Of a stretch of 64,000 nt of DNA, positions 7,715 through 17,422 are shown in pieces. The position numbers and the translations under genes are program-made. The DNA is from Afifellaceae bacterium (GTDB lineage: Bacteria > Pseudomonadota > Alphaproteobacteria > Rhizobiales > Afifellaceae). The notes beneath the pieces were generated by a model. That model made no database searches and was not told the origin of the DNA. It saw only the letters and a program-made list of their open reading frames with translations. Position 1 is the stretch's first letter. Each line of letters opens with the position of its first letter. The DNA lies in the NCBI GenBank assembly GCA_028284625.1, contig JANQRH010000004.1:40718-104717 (forward strand), read 5' to 3'.

Positions 7715-10700
7715 TTGCCGATCGGTTGGATCGCCGTTCTGTCGGCTGTCGCCTATATCGCCATCCTGTTCGGCGTCGCTTGGTTCGGTGACCGCCGCGC
7801 GGAGCGGAGCCGGCCGAAGGCGCGGCCGCTGCTCTACGCCCTCGCCATCTCCGTCTATTGCACGTCGTGGACGTTCTTCGGGTCGGTCGGCGTCGCCTCG
7901 CGCACCGGGCTCGACTTCCTGCCGATTTATATCGGCCCCATTCTTCTCTTCACCGTCGGCTATCCGGTGCTGCGCCACATCGTGCGGGTCTCAAAGGCGG
8001 AGCGCATCACCTCCGTCGCCGACTTCATGGGCGCACGCTACGGCAAGAGCCAGTACGTCGCGGTGGTCACAACATTGATCGCGGCGATCGCCGTGCTCCC
8101 CTACATCGCCCTGCAGCTCAAGGCGGTCTCCGCCTCAGTCGCGACCATGGTGCCGCGCGTCTCCGACATCGTGCTCTTCCCGGTGATCGGCGACCTGGCG
8201 CTTTTCGTTGCGGCAGCTTTGGCGCTCTTCGCCATCCTGTTCGGCACCCGCCACGCCGATGCCACCGAGCATCAGGACGGAATGGTGCTGGCGGTTGCGG
8301 TGGAAGCACTGGTGAAGCTCGTCGCCTTCCTGACCGTCGGCATCTACGTCACCTGGGTCCTGTTCGACGGGCCATCCGACCTTTATCAGCAGGCCGCCGC
8401 TACACCGGAGATCGCGGAGAAGTTTGCTCGTGACTTGCCGGGCGGCGGCTGGTTGGCGCAGACGGCGTTGGCCGCCTTTGCCTGTCTGTTGCTGCCGCGG
8501 CAGTTCCATATCGCCGTGGTGGAGAACAACAGCCCCGGCGAGGTGCGGCGCGCGGCATGGCTCTTCCCCGCCTATCTCGTCGCCATCAACATCTTTGTCG
8601 TGCCGATCGCCGTGGCCGGCATGCTGCGGCTCGGCGGAGGCGTCGACGCCGATCTCTTCGTCCTGGAGATCCCACGCCTCGCCGGCAATGAGCTGATCGC
8701 GCTGTTTGCCTTCATCGGCGGTCTTTCGGCGGCCACCGCCATGGTGATCGTGGCGAGCGTGGCGCTCGCCATCATGATCTCCAACGAGATCGTCGTTCCG
8801 GCCCTTCTGCGCGGCACCAGCCGCACCTGGCTGCCGTCGAACATGGGGAGCTTCATCCTCAATATCCGCCGGACATCGATCGTCATCATCCTGCTTCTCG
8901 GCTACGCCTATTACCGGGTCGCCGGAACGGCGGCGCTGGCATCCATCGGCCTTTTGGCGTTTGCGGCCATTGCGCAGCTGGCGCCGGCCTTCTTCGGCGG
9001 GCTTCTGTGGCGCCGCGCAACGGCCCGCGGGGCGGTCGCCGGCATGGCCGCAGGCTTTGGCGTGTGGGTCTACACGCTCCTGCTCCCGACATTGGCCGAG
9101 GCCGGGCTTCTGCCCATGGCATTTGTGGAATCCGGTCCCTTCGGCATGTCGCTGCTACGGCCGCAGGCGCTTTTTGCCATTGCCTTTGAGCCCCTGACGC
9201 ACGGCGTCTTCTGGAGCCTCGCCGCCAACATCTCGTTCTTCGTTGCGTTCTCCTTGAGTCGTGCACCGCGTCCGATCGAGCGGCTGCAAGCCAACATCTT
9301 CGTCCCGCGCGAGCTGGCGCCGCTGCCGATCCTCCGACCGGTCCGCACCAGCGTGACGGTCGGCGAGCTCCGCGAAACCGTGGCGCGCTATCTCGGAGAG
9401 GAGCGCACCAACCGCTCGTTTGAGCGCTTCGCCGACAGTTTGGAACGGCCGCTCGAAACAGATGCACCGGCCGACCTTCACATTCTGCGCTTCAGCGAGC
9501 AGCTTCTGGCGAGCGCCATCGGCGCGGCATCGGCCCGCCTCGTTCTGTCGCTGCTCCTGAACCGCGACGATCCAAGCCCGGCCAACGCACACCGTCTCCT
9601 CGACGATGCGGAGCAGGCGCTTCAATATAACCGCGATCTTCTGCAATCCGTGCTCGACCGCGTCGATCAGGGTGTCGCTACTTTCGATTCCGAATACCGG
9701 CTGATCTGCTGGAACAGGCTCTTCCGCCAGCATCTCGATCTGCCGGCCGAGTTCGGCCAGGTCGGCCTGTCGCTCTTTGAGGTGCTGCGCTACCTCTCCG
9801 GCACCCGCATGCTCGGTCCCGGCAATCCCGATACGCTGGCTGAGGAACATATGCGCGAGCTGGTGTCGGGCATTCGCGCGATCCGCAAGAAGCATCCGGG
9901 CACGGGCCGCGTGCTGACGCTTGAGCCTCGGCTGTCCGACGATGGCGGGCTGGCGCTGCTCGTCACCGACGTCACCGAGCAGGCTGAGAATGAGGCGGAG
10001 CTCGTCCGCTCCAAGGCCATGCTGGAACGGCGCGTGGAGGAGCGCACCGAAGAGCTGACGCGATTGAACGCAGCCCTGGAACGCGCCACGGCCACGGCCG
10101 AGGAAGCCAATCTCTCAAAGACGCGCTTCTTTTCGGCCGCGGGGCACGACCTTCTGCAGCCGCTCAACGCCGCCCGCCTCTACGCCACCTCCCTGTCGGA
10201 GCGCTCTGAAGGATCGCAGGACGCTGAGATCGCCACCAATCTCAGCTCCGCACTGGACGGCGTTGAGGACATTCTGCGCGCCGTCCTTGAGATCTCCCGC
10301 CTCGACACCGGCAGCCTGCAGCCCAACAAGCGTCCCGTCCCCCTGCAGGACATTCTCGATCGTATCGCCGTCGATTTCTCCGCCGAGGCGCGCGACCGCG
10401 GGGTTACGCTCAAGATCGTGCCGTGCAGCCTGGCGGTTCAAACCGACCCGCAGCTTTTGACGCGGCTCATCCTCAACCTCGTGTCCAACGCCATCAAATA
10501 CGCCCCCAACGGCCACGTGCTTGTCGGCTGCCGACGCAAGCGGCGGCGCGTCTTCATTGAGATCGTCGACACCGGGATCGGCATCGCTCCGGAAGAGCAG
10601 AATCTGATCTTCGCCGAGTTCCGCCGCCTCGAAACCGGCGCCCGCATTGCGCCGGGTCTGGGGCTCGGACTGTCGATCGTGGAACGCATCGCCAACGTGC

Positions 10701-11212
10701 TCGGCATCAACGTCTCGCTCGCCTCCGTACCCGGCAAGGGAACCCGCATCAGCCTCGCCGTACCGCTCGCCGCCGAATTACCGGCCGCTCAGCCGGAGGC
10801 GGAGCCGCTTCCCGATCAGCCGCTGGCGATCGGATTGCAAGTTCTGTGCATCGACAACGACGAGCGTATCCTCTCCGGCATGACAGCACTGCTCTCCGGC
10901 TGGGGATGTGTGCCGATCGTCGCCAAGACCGCCCGCGAAGCGCTGCGCCTGCTCCGCCGGCCTGAAGACATCCCTGACCTTATGCTGATCGACTACCACC
11001 TTGACGAAAGCGACGGGCTGACGGCGGTAGCCGACATCCGCTGGAAGCTCGGGGCCGACATTCCCGCCATACTCGTGACCGCCGACCGGTCGCCGGAACT
11101 ACGCGAACGCGCGCTGAAGGCCGGCATCCGCGTGCTTAACAAGCCGCTCAAGCCGGCGGCACTACGCGCCTTGATGTCGCAATGGAGCGTCTCGCGGCCG
11201 GCGGCCGAGTGA
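7715..11212 (+). CDS. Hybrid histidine kinase with sodium/solute symporter domain (CrbS/MxtR-like)
   Basis: 1165-residue membrane sensor. Order: an SLC5/SSS symporter-like domain with about 12-13 membrane helices (1-525), a STAC-type linker (TVGELRETVARYLGEERTNR), a PAS-like segment (LLQSVLDRVDQGVATFDSEY, about 640), a coiled coil, HisKA with the phosphorylatable His811 (FFSAAGHDLLQPLNAARLY), an HATPase domain with DTGIGIAPEEQ and GLGLGLSIVERI, and a C-terminal receiver with acceptor Asp1093 (MLIDYHLDESDG). The TTG start is supported by GGAGG nine bases upstream. The same architecture occurs in CrbS of Vibrio and MxtR of Pseudomonas, which govern acetate use; the facing NarL regulator and downstream symporter fit that role by inference. 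Confidence 0.93.
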   Translation: MPIGWIAVLSAVAYIAILFGVAWFGDRRAERSRPKARPLLYALAISVYCTSWTFFGSVGVASRTGLDFLPIYIGPILLFTVGYPVLRHIVRVSKAERITSVADFMGARYGKSQYVAVVTTLIAAIAVLPYIALQLKAVSASVATMVPRVSDIVLFPVIGDLALFVAAALALFAILFGTRHADATEHQDGMVLAVAVEALVKLVAFLTVGIYVTWVLFDGPSDLYQQAAATPEIAEKFARDLPGGGWLAQTALAAFACLLLPRQFHIAVVENNSPGEVRRAAWLFPAYLVAINIFVVPIAVAGMLRLGGGVDADLFVLEIPRLAGNELIALFAFIGGLSAATAMVIVASVALAIMISNEIVVPALLRGTSRTWLPSNMGSFILNIRRTSIVIILLLGYAYYRVAGTAALASIGLLAFAAIAQLAPAFFGGLLWRRATARGAVAGMAAGFGVWVYTLLLPTLAEAGLLPMAFVESGPFGMSLLRPQALFAIAFEPLTHGVFWSLAANISFFVAFSLSRAPRPIERLQANIFVPRELAPLPILRPVRTSVTVGELRETVARYLGEERTNRSFERFADSLERPLETDAPADLHILRFSEQLLASAIGAASARLVLSLLLNRDDPSPANAHRLLDDAEQALQYNRDLLQSVLDRVDQGVATFDSEYRLICWNRLFRQHLDLPAEFGQVGLSLFEVLRYLSGTRMLGPGNPDTLAEEHMRELVSGIRAIRKKHPGTGRVLTLEPRLSDDGGLALLVTDVTEQAENEAELVRSKAMLERRVEERTEELTRLNAALERATATAEEANLSKTRFFSAAGHDLLQPLNAARLYATSLSERSEGSQDAEIATNLSSALDGVEDILRAVLEISRLDTGSLQPNKRPVPLQDILDRIAVDFSAEARDRGVTLKIVPCSLAVQTDPQLLTRLILNLVSNAIKYAPNGHVLVGCRRKRRRVFIEIVDTGIGIAPEEQNLIFAEFRRLETGARIAPGLGLGLSIVERIANVLGINVSLASVPGKGTRISLAVPLAAELPAAQPEAEPLPDQPLAIGLQVLCIDNDERILSGMTALLSGWGCVPIVAKTAREALRLLRRPEDIPDLMLIDYHLDESDGLTAVADIRWKLGADIPAILVTADRSPELRERALKAGIRVLNKPLKPAALRALMSQWSVSRPAAE

Positions 11213-11224
11213 AGCACTGGCCGA

Positions 11225-11887
11225 TCAATCGGCGTCGCCGGCGTGCCACTGCCCAACCTCGAAGCGGCCCGCCGCCAGCACCGCTTTGGTGCGGTTCTCC
11301 ACGCCTAGCTTCTGCAAAACGGCCGAGACGTGCGCCTTTATGGTCGCCTCCGAGACACCGAGCTCATATGCGATCTGCTTGTTGAGAAGGCCTTCCGCCA
11401 TCATCATCAAGACGCGCAGCTGCTGCGGTGTCAGGCTTCGCAGCCGGCCGGCGAGCGCGTCCTCCTCATCGGACGCAAGCCGCAGATCGAGGCCCGGCGG
11501 CGTCCAGGTTCCGCCGTCCAGGATGACCTGAATCGCCTGACGGATCTGCGTCGGCGACGACGATTTCGGCACGAACCCCGCAGCACCCAGCGCCATGGAG
11601 CGGCGGATCGTGCCGACATCCTCGCTGGCGGAGACGACGCAAACCGGAACCGCGGGATATTGTGCTCTGAGATACATCAAGCCGGAGAATCCGCGCGCGC
11701 CGGGCATGGAGAGATCGAAGAGCACCAAATCCGGCTCCTCAACTGTCTCAATCGCCGCCGACACCTCGTCGAGCGTGCCGGCCTCGACAATCTCAGGCTT
11801 CGCGAAATGCGGCTCGATGGTCTGTCGCAACGCATTGCGGAAGAGCGGATGATCGTCGGCCACGATGAATGTGGGCGATTGCGTCAC
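11225..11887 (-). CDS. NarL/LuxR-family response regulator (CrbR/ErdR-like)
   Basis: DNA-binding response regulator, 220 residues from the chosen start. The receiver domain has the acidic pair in FIVADDHPLF, acceptor Asp58 in LVLFDLSMPG and the conserved Lys in FVPKSSSP. The C-terminal LuxR-type helix-turn-helix spans about 147-203 (LTPQQLRVLMMMAEGLLNKQ, SEATIKAHVSAVLQKLGV). A GTG start is preferred because GGAG lies eight bases upstream; an ATG 54 bases further out lacks a ribosome-binding site and would add an atypical tail. It is convergent with the kinase, only 12 bp apart, and is its likely partner. Confidence 0.92.
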   Translation of the reverse strand: MTQSPTFIVADDHPLFRNALRQTIEPHFAKPEIVEAGTLDEVSAAIETVEEPDLVLFDLSMPGARGFSGLMYLRAQYPAVPVCVVSASEDVGTIRRSMALGAAGFVPKSSSPTQIRQAIQVILDGGTWTPPGLDLRLASDEEDALAGRLRSLTPQQLRVLMMMAEGLLNKQIAYELGVSEATIKAHVSAVLQKLGVENRTKAVLAAGRFEVGQWHAGDAD

Positions 11888-12060
11888 GAAGAGGCTCCGA
11901 AGGCGACAACATCCCACGATGCGTTGCGCCACCCCTGTCATACAAGCTGACGCGGCCGTTTGAAACGGTCCCGCCCGATTGACCCACGCCCCGCGATTTG
12001 CCTTTGCGCCGCGACGGCGTCATCCTCGCGGGCCAAGAGCGACTGCGATTGAGATGACAG

Positions 12061-13692
12061 ATGGCCTGGTTGCTACCGCCTGAGCGGGACATTGGCGTAC
12101 TCAAGGCCCCGATCCGCTCAACGCTCGTTCTGCTTGGCCTTTTTCTTCTCGTGCTTCTGGGATTCGGCCTCCTGGAAAGGCTCGGCGTCGATTCCGGGCT
12201 CGCCCCCGTCGGCGTACTTGGTGCAGCACTCGCCGTCTTCATCGTCGCGGCCTTGCTGGCGCATAGCCGTCGGGCGGTGGATTTCTACCTGGCTGACCGC
12301 AAGACGCCGGCTTCCTTCAACGGATTGGCGGCGGCCGCCACGCTTGCCGGGCTCCTGACCATCGGGCTCGCCGGCGGCGCCTATGCGCGCTACGCCGACT
12401 TCCTGGTCACAGCGGCAGGCCTCGCAACCGGGTTCTTGCTGATGGCCGTCGTCCTTTCGCCGGGCCTCAGGCGAGCTGACGCTTACTCCGCCGGAGACTA
12501 TCTGGCCGCGCGCTATGGCGGGCTCTGGGTCCGCCTGACGTGGGCGTGCGTGGCGTTCGTTGTCTGCTTCCTTTTGCTCGTTGCCCATCTGAAAGTTACA
12601 GCACCGCTCTTCGCAACAATCGTCGGCATGGACCCAACCTATGCGCTTTATGCCGTCGCCGGCGTCACCGTATTCACCGTTTTGCCAGGCGGCATGCGCT
12701 CGCAGACTTGGACGCAAGCCGTCCAATACCTCCTGATCGTTTTTGCCTGCCTGGTGCCCGCCGGCTCGCTGATCTTCAGAGGCACCGCCGGCGACGTGGC
12801 CTTGCAGCAAGAATTTGCGACCGTGCTGAGGGACGCACTGCCCAATTGGGAAAACGATGAGGCGACTCGCGGTGCGCTCTTGCCATTCCTCCTCGCCGCA
12901 GCGGGCGCAGCATCCCTTCCGCTTCTGATGGCGCAAACGCTTGCGGCCGCCTCCACGCGCGGCGCATTTATGACCATGGGATGGGCGGTGATCTACGGCG
13001 CCATCCTGGTGACGGTTGGCCTGCTTCTGGCGCTCCTTCTTGGCGAGACCGGCGATTGGAATGCTGCAGAGGGTCTTCTGCAGGTCGCCGCCCTGTTCGC
13101 CACATTGCCGGCGGCGCTCGCCGGTCTCGTGCTCGCCGGCGTTCTCGCAGCTCTGTTTGCCATCGGGCTGGCGTCGCTCTTTGCCGCGACATGCGCTATC
13201 AGCCACGAAGTCTGGGACGAGACGGTCGATACAAAAGGTCCTGAGGGCCGCCGCATTCTCGTTGCTCGGCTGGTTCTGATTGTCGTCACCGTCGCAGCAG
13301 CCGTGCTCGTACCGGTCCTGAATGTCGAACCGTCCGCGCTTTTAAGCTGGGCGCTGGCGCTCTCCGCATCGGGTGGGATGGCGCCGATCCTGATCGGTCT
13401 GTGGTGGAAGCGCGCCATCGATATCGGCGCGATCGCGGGCATTGTCGCAGGCTTCGGCTTCACCGGCCTGGCGTTCGTCCTAGAACAATCCGGGCTCTTC
13501 GGTGGCGCGGAGAGCGGCGGCATCGCGGCCATCGGCGCACCGGTCGCCGCAATCATCGGCCTCACGATCTCCGTGGCGGTGACTATTGGCGTGTCGTTGG
13601 TTATGCCCACACCTGAGCCGGACAAGGAGCGCGAAGCCGACGGGCTTGGGAGCCGCAGCGACGAGATCGCGATCCGCGAGCGGCCGGCCTAA
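12061..13692 (+). CDS. Sodium:solute symporter family permease (ActP-like)
   Basis: Inner-membrane SSS-family transporter, 543 residues with about 13 hydrophobic helices. Recognisable blocks are VDFYLADRKTPASFNGLA after the first two helices, YSAGDYLAARYGG, and LPGGMRSQTWTQAVQYLLIV. Length and layout match the acetate/short-chain carboxylate branch (ActP and relatives); the substrate cannot be read from sequence. Transcribed away from the CrbR-like regulator, it is the likely transport arm of this locus. Its stop codon overlaps that of the next, opposite gene. Confidence 0.9.
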   Translation: MAWLLPPERDIGVLKAPIRSTLVLLGLFLLVLLGFGLLERLGVDSGLAPVGVLGAALAVFIVAALLAHSRRAVDFYLADRKTPASFNGLAAAATLAGLLTIGLAGGAYARYADFLVTAAGLATGFLLMAVVLSPGLRRADAYSAGDYLAARYGGLWVRLTWACVAFVVCFLLLVAHLKVTAPLFATIVGMDPTYALYAVAGVTVFTVLPGGMRSQTWTQAVQYLLIVFACLVPAGSLIFRGTAGDVALQQEFATVLRDALPNWENDEATRGALLPFLLAAAGAASLPLLMAQTLAAASTRGAFMTMGWAVIYGAILVTVGLLLALLLGETGDWNAAEGLLQVAALFATLPAALAGLVLAGVLAALFAIGLASLFAATCAISHEVWDETVDTKGPEGRRILVARLVLIVVTVAAAVLVPVLNVEPSALLSWALALSASGGMAPILIGLWWKRAIDIGAIAGIVAGFGFTGLAFVLEQSGLFGGAESGGIAAIGAPVAAIIGLTISVAVTIGVSLVMPTPEPDKEREADGLGSRSDEIAIRERPA

Positions 13693-13997
13693 CGCGGTTC
13701 CGACTCGCCCTCGCGCGGCATGCCCTTAAAATCCCGGACGATCGCGAACAGATTCGCCATGGCGCGATCGGCAATAAGCGCCACCCGCGCCATCGCCTCC
13801 CCGCCGGAACGCGGCCCAGCGCTCTCTTCAGCAAGCAAGGCAACACGCGCCTCTAGCGCCTCGATGCGGGCCTCAAGCCGCGCAACCTCATCATCGCGCA
13901 GAGCGGCGGGGTTCCCGGCCGCGACCGGCCCGGCGAGAAGGCCGGCCGTCAGGCCGGCAAGCGCAAGAGCGAGGAAATGGAGGCGGTGTGTCTTCAT
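13689..13997 (-). CDS. Small secreted coiled-coil protein, 102 aa
   Basis: No family recognised. A signal peptide is clear (MKTHRLHFLALALAGLTAGL then LAGPVAAG), followed by a short coiled coil with heptad-like leucines and alanines (VARLEARIEALEARVALLAE) and a polar tail. Probably periplasmic, perhaps envelope-associated. An ATG 15 bases upstream (reading MLAVP before it) is an alternative start; neither has a strong ribosome-binding site. Its stop overlaps the symporter stop by three bases. Confidence 0.6.
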   Translation of the reverse strand: MKTHRLHFLALALAGLTAGLLAGPVAAGNPAALRDDEVARLEARIEALEARVALLAEESAGPRSGGEAMARVALIADRAMANLFAIVRDFKGMPREGESEPR

Positions 13998-14078
13998 CGG
14001 CACGGCGAGCATAGTCGCGTGCCGCGAACGACGAAAGCCGGTTGCCCGTTCCGCATCGCAATCTATCCTGGCACGGCC

Positions 14079-14426
14079 ATGTCCGCGTTGATCTACAAAA
14101 TCTGCCCCGAGCCGCTGTGGCGCGCCGCGGCGGCGGCCGGCCGGTTCGAGGGCGCGCCGAACGATCGGGCCGACGGCTTCATTCATTTCTCCAGCGCCGA
14201 TCAGATGCGCGAGACGGCCGCGCTGCATTTCGCTGGCCAGACGGACCTTGTTCTCGTCGCCGTGGACACCGACGCGCTGGGCAACGCGCTTCGCTGGGAA
14301 CGCTCGCGCGGTGGCGCGCTCTTCCCACACCTTTATGGTCCGCTCCAACTTTCAGCCGTGCGGCGCGTCGAGAAGCTGCCGCTTGGTCCCGACGGAGCGC
14401 ATGTCTTTCCTGAGGGCGTCCCGTGA
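14079..14426 (+). CDS. DUF952 family protein
   Basis: 115-residue cytoplasmic protein of the DUF952 family, which has no established biochemical role. Diagnostic stretches are IYKICPEPLWRAA near the start, DGFIHFSSADQMRETAALHF and PHLYGPLQLSAV. The frame is open further upstream, but this ATG gives the family N-terminus. It overlaps the GTG start of pyrD by four bases, as is common for this pair in related genomes, implying translational coupling. Confidence 0.88.
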   Translation: MSALIYKICPEPLWRAAAAAGRFEGAPNDRADGFIHFSSADQMRETAALHFAGQTDLVLVAVDTDALGNALRWERSRGGALFPHLYGPLQLSAVRRVEKLPLGPDGAHVFPEGVP

Positions 14427-15511
14427 CCATCGCCGACAGCGCCAGCGGCGTGCTCAGGCTGCTTGACCCGGAACGCGCGCATCGATGGGCGATCCGCAGC
14501 GCGCGCTTCTCAGGCAGGCGCGGGCGCACCGCGCCGCGTGACCCGCGCCTCAGCCACACGATTCTGGGCCTGCAATTCCCCAACCCGATCGGGCTCGCCG
14601 CCGGCTTCGACAAGAACGCGGAGATCCCCGACGCCATGCTGGCGCTTGGCTTCGGCTTCGTGGAGGTCGGCACGCTGACGCCGCTGCCGCAGGACGGCAA
14701 TCCGAAGCCGCGGCTTTTTCGGCTTTCAGCTGACCGCGCCATCATCAACCGCCTCGGCTTCAACAATGAAGGACACGAAGCCGCGCTGGAGCGGCTGGAT
14801 ACGCGCGCCAATCGTGACGGCATCGTCGGCATCAATATCGGCGCCAACCGCAACAGCGACGATCGCCTCTTCGACTATGTCGCCGGCGTTCGGCTCTTCG
14901 CGCCGGAGGCGTCTTATCTCACGGTCAACGTTTCTTCTCCGAACACGCCGGGCCTGCGCGCCCTACAGACCGGCGACGCCCTGACGGAGCTGCTCGGTGT
15001 TATCGCCGAGGCGCGCAAGGCCGCGGAGGACGAATGCGGCCGTGCAACGCCACTGCTTTTGAAGATCGCGCCGGACATGGACGATACCGCCCTCGCCGCT
15101 CTGGTCGAGACGGTCCTGGACCAAAGCATCGACGGACTGATCATCTCCAACACCACAGTGAGCCGTCCCGAGCTCAAGTCCAAGCAGCATGCAACCGATA
15201 GCGGCGGCCTCTCCGGCCCGCCGCTTCTGGAGCTCTCCACGGCAATGCTGGCGCGCGCCCGGCAGCTCGCCGGACCTGACCTAGTGCTTGTCGGCGTCGG
15301 CGGCGTCGACGGCGCGGCAAACGCATGGTCGAAGATCGCCGCCGGCGCCGATCTCGTGCAGCTTTACACCGGTTTGATCTTCGAGGGACCGTCGCTCCCC
15401 CGACGCATTGTCGCCGACCTCCTCAAGCGCTTGGAAGAACGCAACGTCAAGCATATCCGCGACATCCGCGGCATCGAGACGGAGCGCTGGGCCGCCGCCT
15501 GGCCGCAATGA
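14423..15511 (+). CDS. pyrD: Dihydroorotate dehydrogenase (quinone), class 2
   Basis: Membrane-associated flavoenzyme that oxidises dihydroorotate to orotate with quinone as acceptor, the fourth step of pyrimidine synthesis. 362 residues. The N-terminal helical extension (LLDPERAHRWAIRSARF) marks class 2, followed by the FMN barrel: GLAAGFDKNAEIPDAML, GTLTPLPQDGNPKPRLFRL, and the catalytic-serine region NVSSPNTPGLR near residue 171. The GTG start overlaps the DUF952 stop. The following globin gene is 73 bp downstream. Confidence 0.97.
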   Translation: MTIADSASGVLRLLDPERAHRWAIRSARFSGRRGRTAPRDPRLSHTILGLQFPNPIGLAAGFDKNAEIPDAMLALGFGFVEVGTLTPLPQDGNPKPRLFRLSADRAIINRLGFNNEGHEAALERLDTRANRDGIVGINIGANRNSDDRLFDYVAGVRLFAPEASYLTVNVSSPNTPGLRALQTGDALTELLGVIAEARKAAEDECGRATPLLLKIAPDMDDTALAALVETVLDQSIDGLIISNTTVSRPELKSKQHATDSGGLSGPPLLELSTAMLARARQLAGPDLVLVGVGGVDGAANAWSKIAAGADLVQLYTGLIFEGPSLPRRIVADLLKRLEERNVKHIRDIRGIETERWAAAWPQ

Positions 15512-15584
15512 GCAAGGTGGAGCACAATGCGCGGCCGTGATATTTCCACTCCGATGCCAAAGGCAGGCGATGGCGGGAGGTCGG

Positions 15585-15956
15585 ATGGCCCAAGTTGAGC
15601 CGCTCTATGAGAAGTTCGGTGGCCTGGCGGCCGTGGCTCGCCTCGTCTTCGCCCTTTATGATCGCGTTCTGCGCTCTCGGCGATTGGCGCCCTACTTCGC
15701 CAAGGCCGATATGAGCCAGCTGATCGACCACCAAACGCAGTTCCTGGCGTCGGTGATGGGCGGCCCGGCAAGCTACACCGACGCGCATCTGAAGGACGTG
15801 CATGCGCGCCTTCACATCAGCGACGGCGACTTCGATGAGATGATGCAACATCTGGAGGAGACGCTCAAAACCTCCGGCGTGACGGAGGATGACATGAACG
15901 CGGTGCTGAGCAATCTCAACGACCGCCGCCGCTACATCGTCAACGGCAAAGGCTAG
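15585..15956 (+). CDS. Truncated haemoglobin, group I
   Basis: Small haem protein, 123 residues, of the truncated 2-on-2 globin family. It begins with PLYEKFGGLAAVARLVFALY and carries the proximal histidine in KDVHARLHISD (His73). The group I signature G-x(4)-Y-T-x(4)-K-x-V-H is visible. Likely roles of the family are binding of oxygen or nitric oxide. GGGAGG lies five bases before the chosen ATG; the longer open frame upstream runs into pyrD. Confidence 0.92.
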   Translation: MAQVEPLYEKFGGLAAVARLVFALYDRVLRSRRLAPYFAKADMSQLIDHQTQFLASVMGGPASYTDAHLKDVHARLHISDGDFDEMMQHLEETLKTSGVTEDDMNAVLSNLNDRRRYIVNGKG

Positions 15957-15969
15957 TCGCTTCTCGGGT

Positions 15970-17343
15970 TCAGGAAGCGGCCGGAAAGGTGCGCGGAACG
16001 AGCTGCCGCATGCGCCAATGAAAGGTCACGCTGCGCGCGCCGAGGAAGATCAGCAACGCCATCCACAGCCCGTTGTTGCCAAAGAGCGGCGTCAGCACCG
16101 CCCATGCGATCAGATAGACCAGCAACGACGCCAGCATCATGTTGCGCATGTCGCGCGACCATGTCGCGCCGATGAAGATGCCGTCCATCTGAAAAGCCAC
16201 GGCGCCGATCAATGGCGTCAGGACCGCCCAAAGCATGAAGTGGCGCGCGGTCTCACGCACGTCTTCCGCCGTCGTCATCAGATCGATGATGAGACCGCCG
16301 GAAGCCAGATAGATGAGACTGAGCGCCAGTCCGGTGCCAAGGCCCCATGCGGTGGTGAGACGCACAGTGCGCTCAAATGCCGGGCGGAAGCGTGCGCCGA
16401 CGGCGCGGCCGGCCAACTGCTCCGCAGCCGTGGCGAAGCCGTCGAGGAGGTAGCCGCCGACCAGGAAGAAATGCATGAGGATGGCGTTGGCGGCGAGCAC
16501 GACCGCGCCGAACTGCGCACCTTGCCGCGTGAAAAAGGCGAACGCGAAGAGCAGCGTGAAGGAGCGGATCATGATGTCGCGGTTCACGCCGATGAGGCGC
16601 GAGAAGCCGTGTCGGTCGAAGACGCGCGCCCGCGACGGAAGCTGCGATCGTGGCGCGAGCTTCAGGACGAGCGGTATCTGCGCGGCGACAACGATCGCCT
16701 CCGCAAGCACTGATGCCCACGCAACGCCGGGGACGCCAAGTCCCATCCCCATGACGAACCACACGGAGAACCCGACATTGAGAAGACCAAGCAGCGTCTG
16801 CACGGCGAGCACGGTGACAGGGCGCCCGAGCCCGACCAGCCAGCCGAGCAGCACGAAATTGGTGAGCGTGAAGGGCGCCGCCCAAATGCGGATGGCAAGA
16901 TAGTCCCGCGCCGCGTCGAGCACGCCCGCCCCGGGGTCCATGAACCACACACTGATTTCGATGAACGGATAATGCAGCACGAGGATCAACGCCCCCGCCG
17001 CGCCAGCAACGATGAGCGCACGGAGGAGAACCGCCACGATCTCCTTGCTGTCGCCGGCGCCGACGGCCTGCGCCGTCAGTCCCGTCGTGCCGGACCGCAG
17101 AAAGTTGCACGTCGTGAACAGGATATCGAGGATGATCGCGCCGATGGCGATGCCGCCGATCAGCGCCGCGACGCCGAGCTGCCCGATGACGATCGTATCG
17201 ACGATGCCGATCAGCGGCACGGTGATGTAGGCAAGCGTCATCGGCACCGCGAGCCGGAAGACGGCGCGATGCGTCACCTCAAACGGACGAATTTCGGCGG
17301 CCGCGGAGGCGTCGCCGGCCCGCACCGCGGGGCTCTCGTTCAT
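15970..17343 (-). CDS. MATE-family efflux transporter (DinF/NorM type)
   Basis: Inner-membrane cation/drug antiporter of the MATE family, 457 residues with about 12 hydrophobic segments in two halves. The first half contains VPLIGIVDTIVIGQLG and LRSGTTGLTAQAVGAGD; the second has the matching GYLLDGFATAAEQLAGRAVG, the DinF-like variant of the MATE signature. Substrate not predictable. It converges on the globin gene with a 13-bp gap. Confidence 0.92.
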   Translation of the reverse strand: MNESPAVRAGDASAAAEIRPFEVTHRAVFRLAVPMTLAYITVPLIGIVDTIVIGQLGVAALIGGIAIGAIILDILFTTCNFLRSGTTGLTAQAVGAGDSKEIVAVLLRALIVAGAAGALILVLHYPFIEISVWFMDPGAGVLDAARDYLAIRIWAAPFTLTNFVLLGWLVGLGRPVTVLAVQTLLGLLNVGFSVWFVMGMGLGVPGVAWASVLAEAIVVAAQIPLVLKLAPRSQLPSRARVFDRHGFSRLIGVNRDIMIRSFTLLFAFAFFTRQGAQFGAVVLAANAILMHFFLVGGYLLDGFATAAEQLAGRAVGARFRPAFERTVRLTTAWGLGTGLALSLIYLASGGLIIDLMTTAEDVRETARHFMLWAVLTPLIGAVAFQMDGIFIGATWSRDMRNMMLASLLVYLIAWAVLTPLFGNNGLWMALLIFLGARSVTFHWRMRQLVPRTFPAAS

Positions 17344-17377
17344 GTCGGCGTGACCGTGAATCTAAAGCCGACCCTTA

Positions 17378-17411
17378 GAGCATGATTCCGAAAAGTGGAA
17401 ACGTGCCGGAA
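17378..17411. repeat. Partial RIME-like palindromic element
   Basis: GAGCATGATTCCGAAAAGTG followed by diverged sequence. Only the left half of the palindrome seen elsewhere in the window is kept. Confidence 0.7.
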
Positions 17412-17422
17412 CGCAGGCGCGC

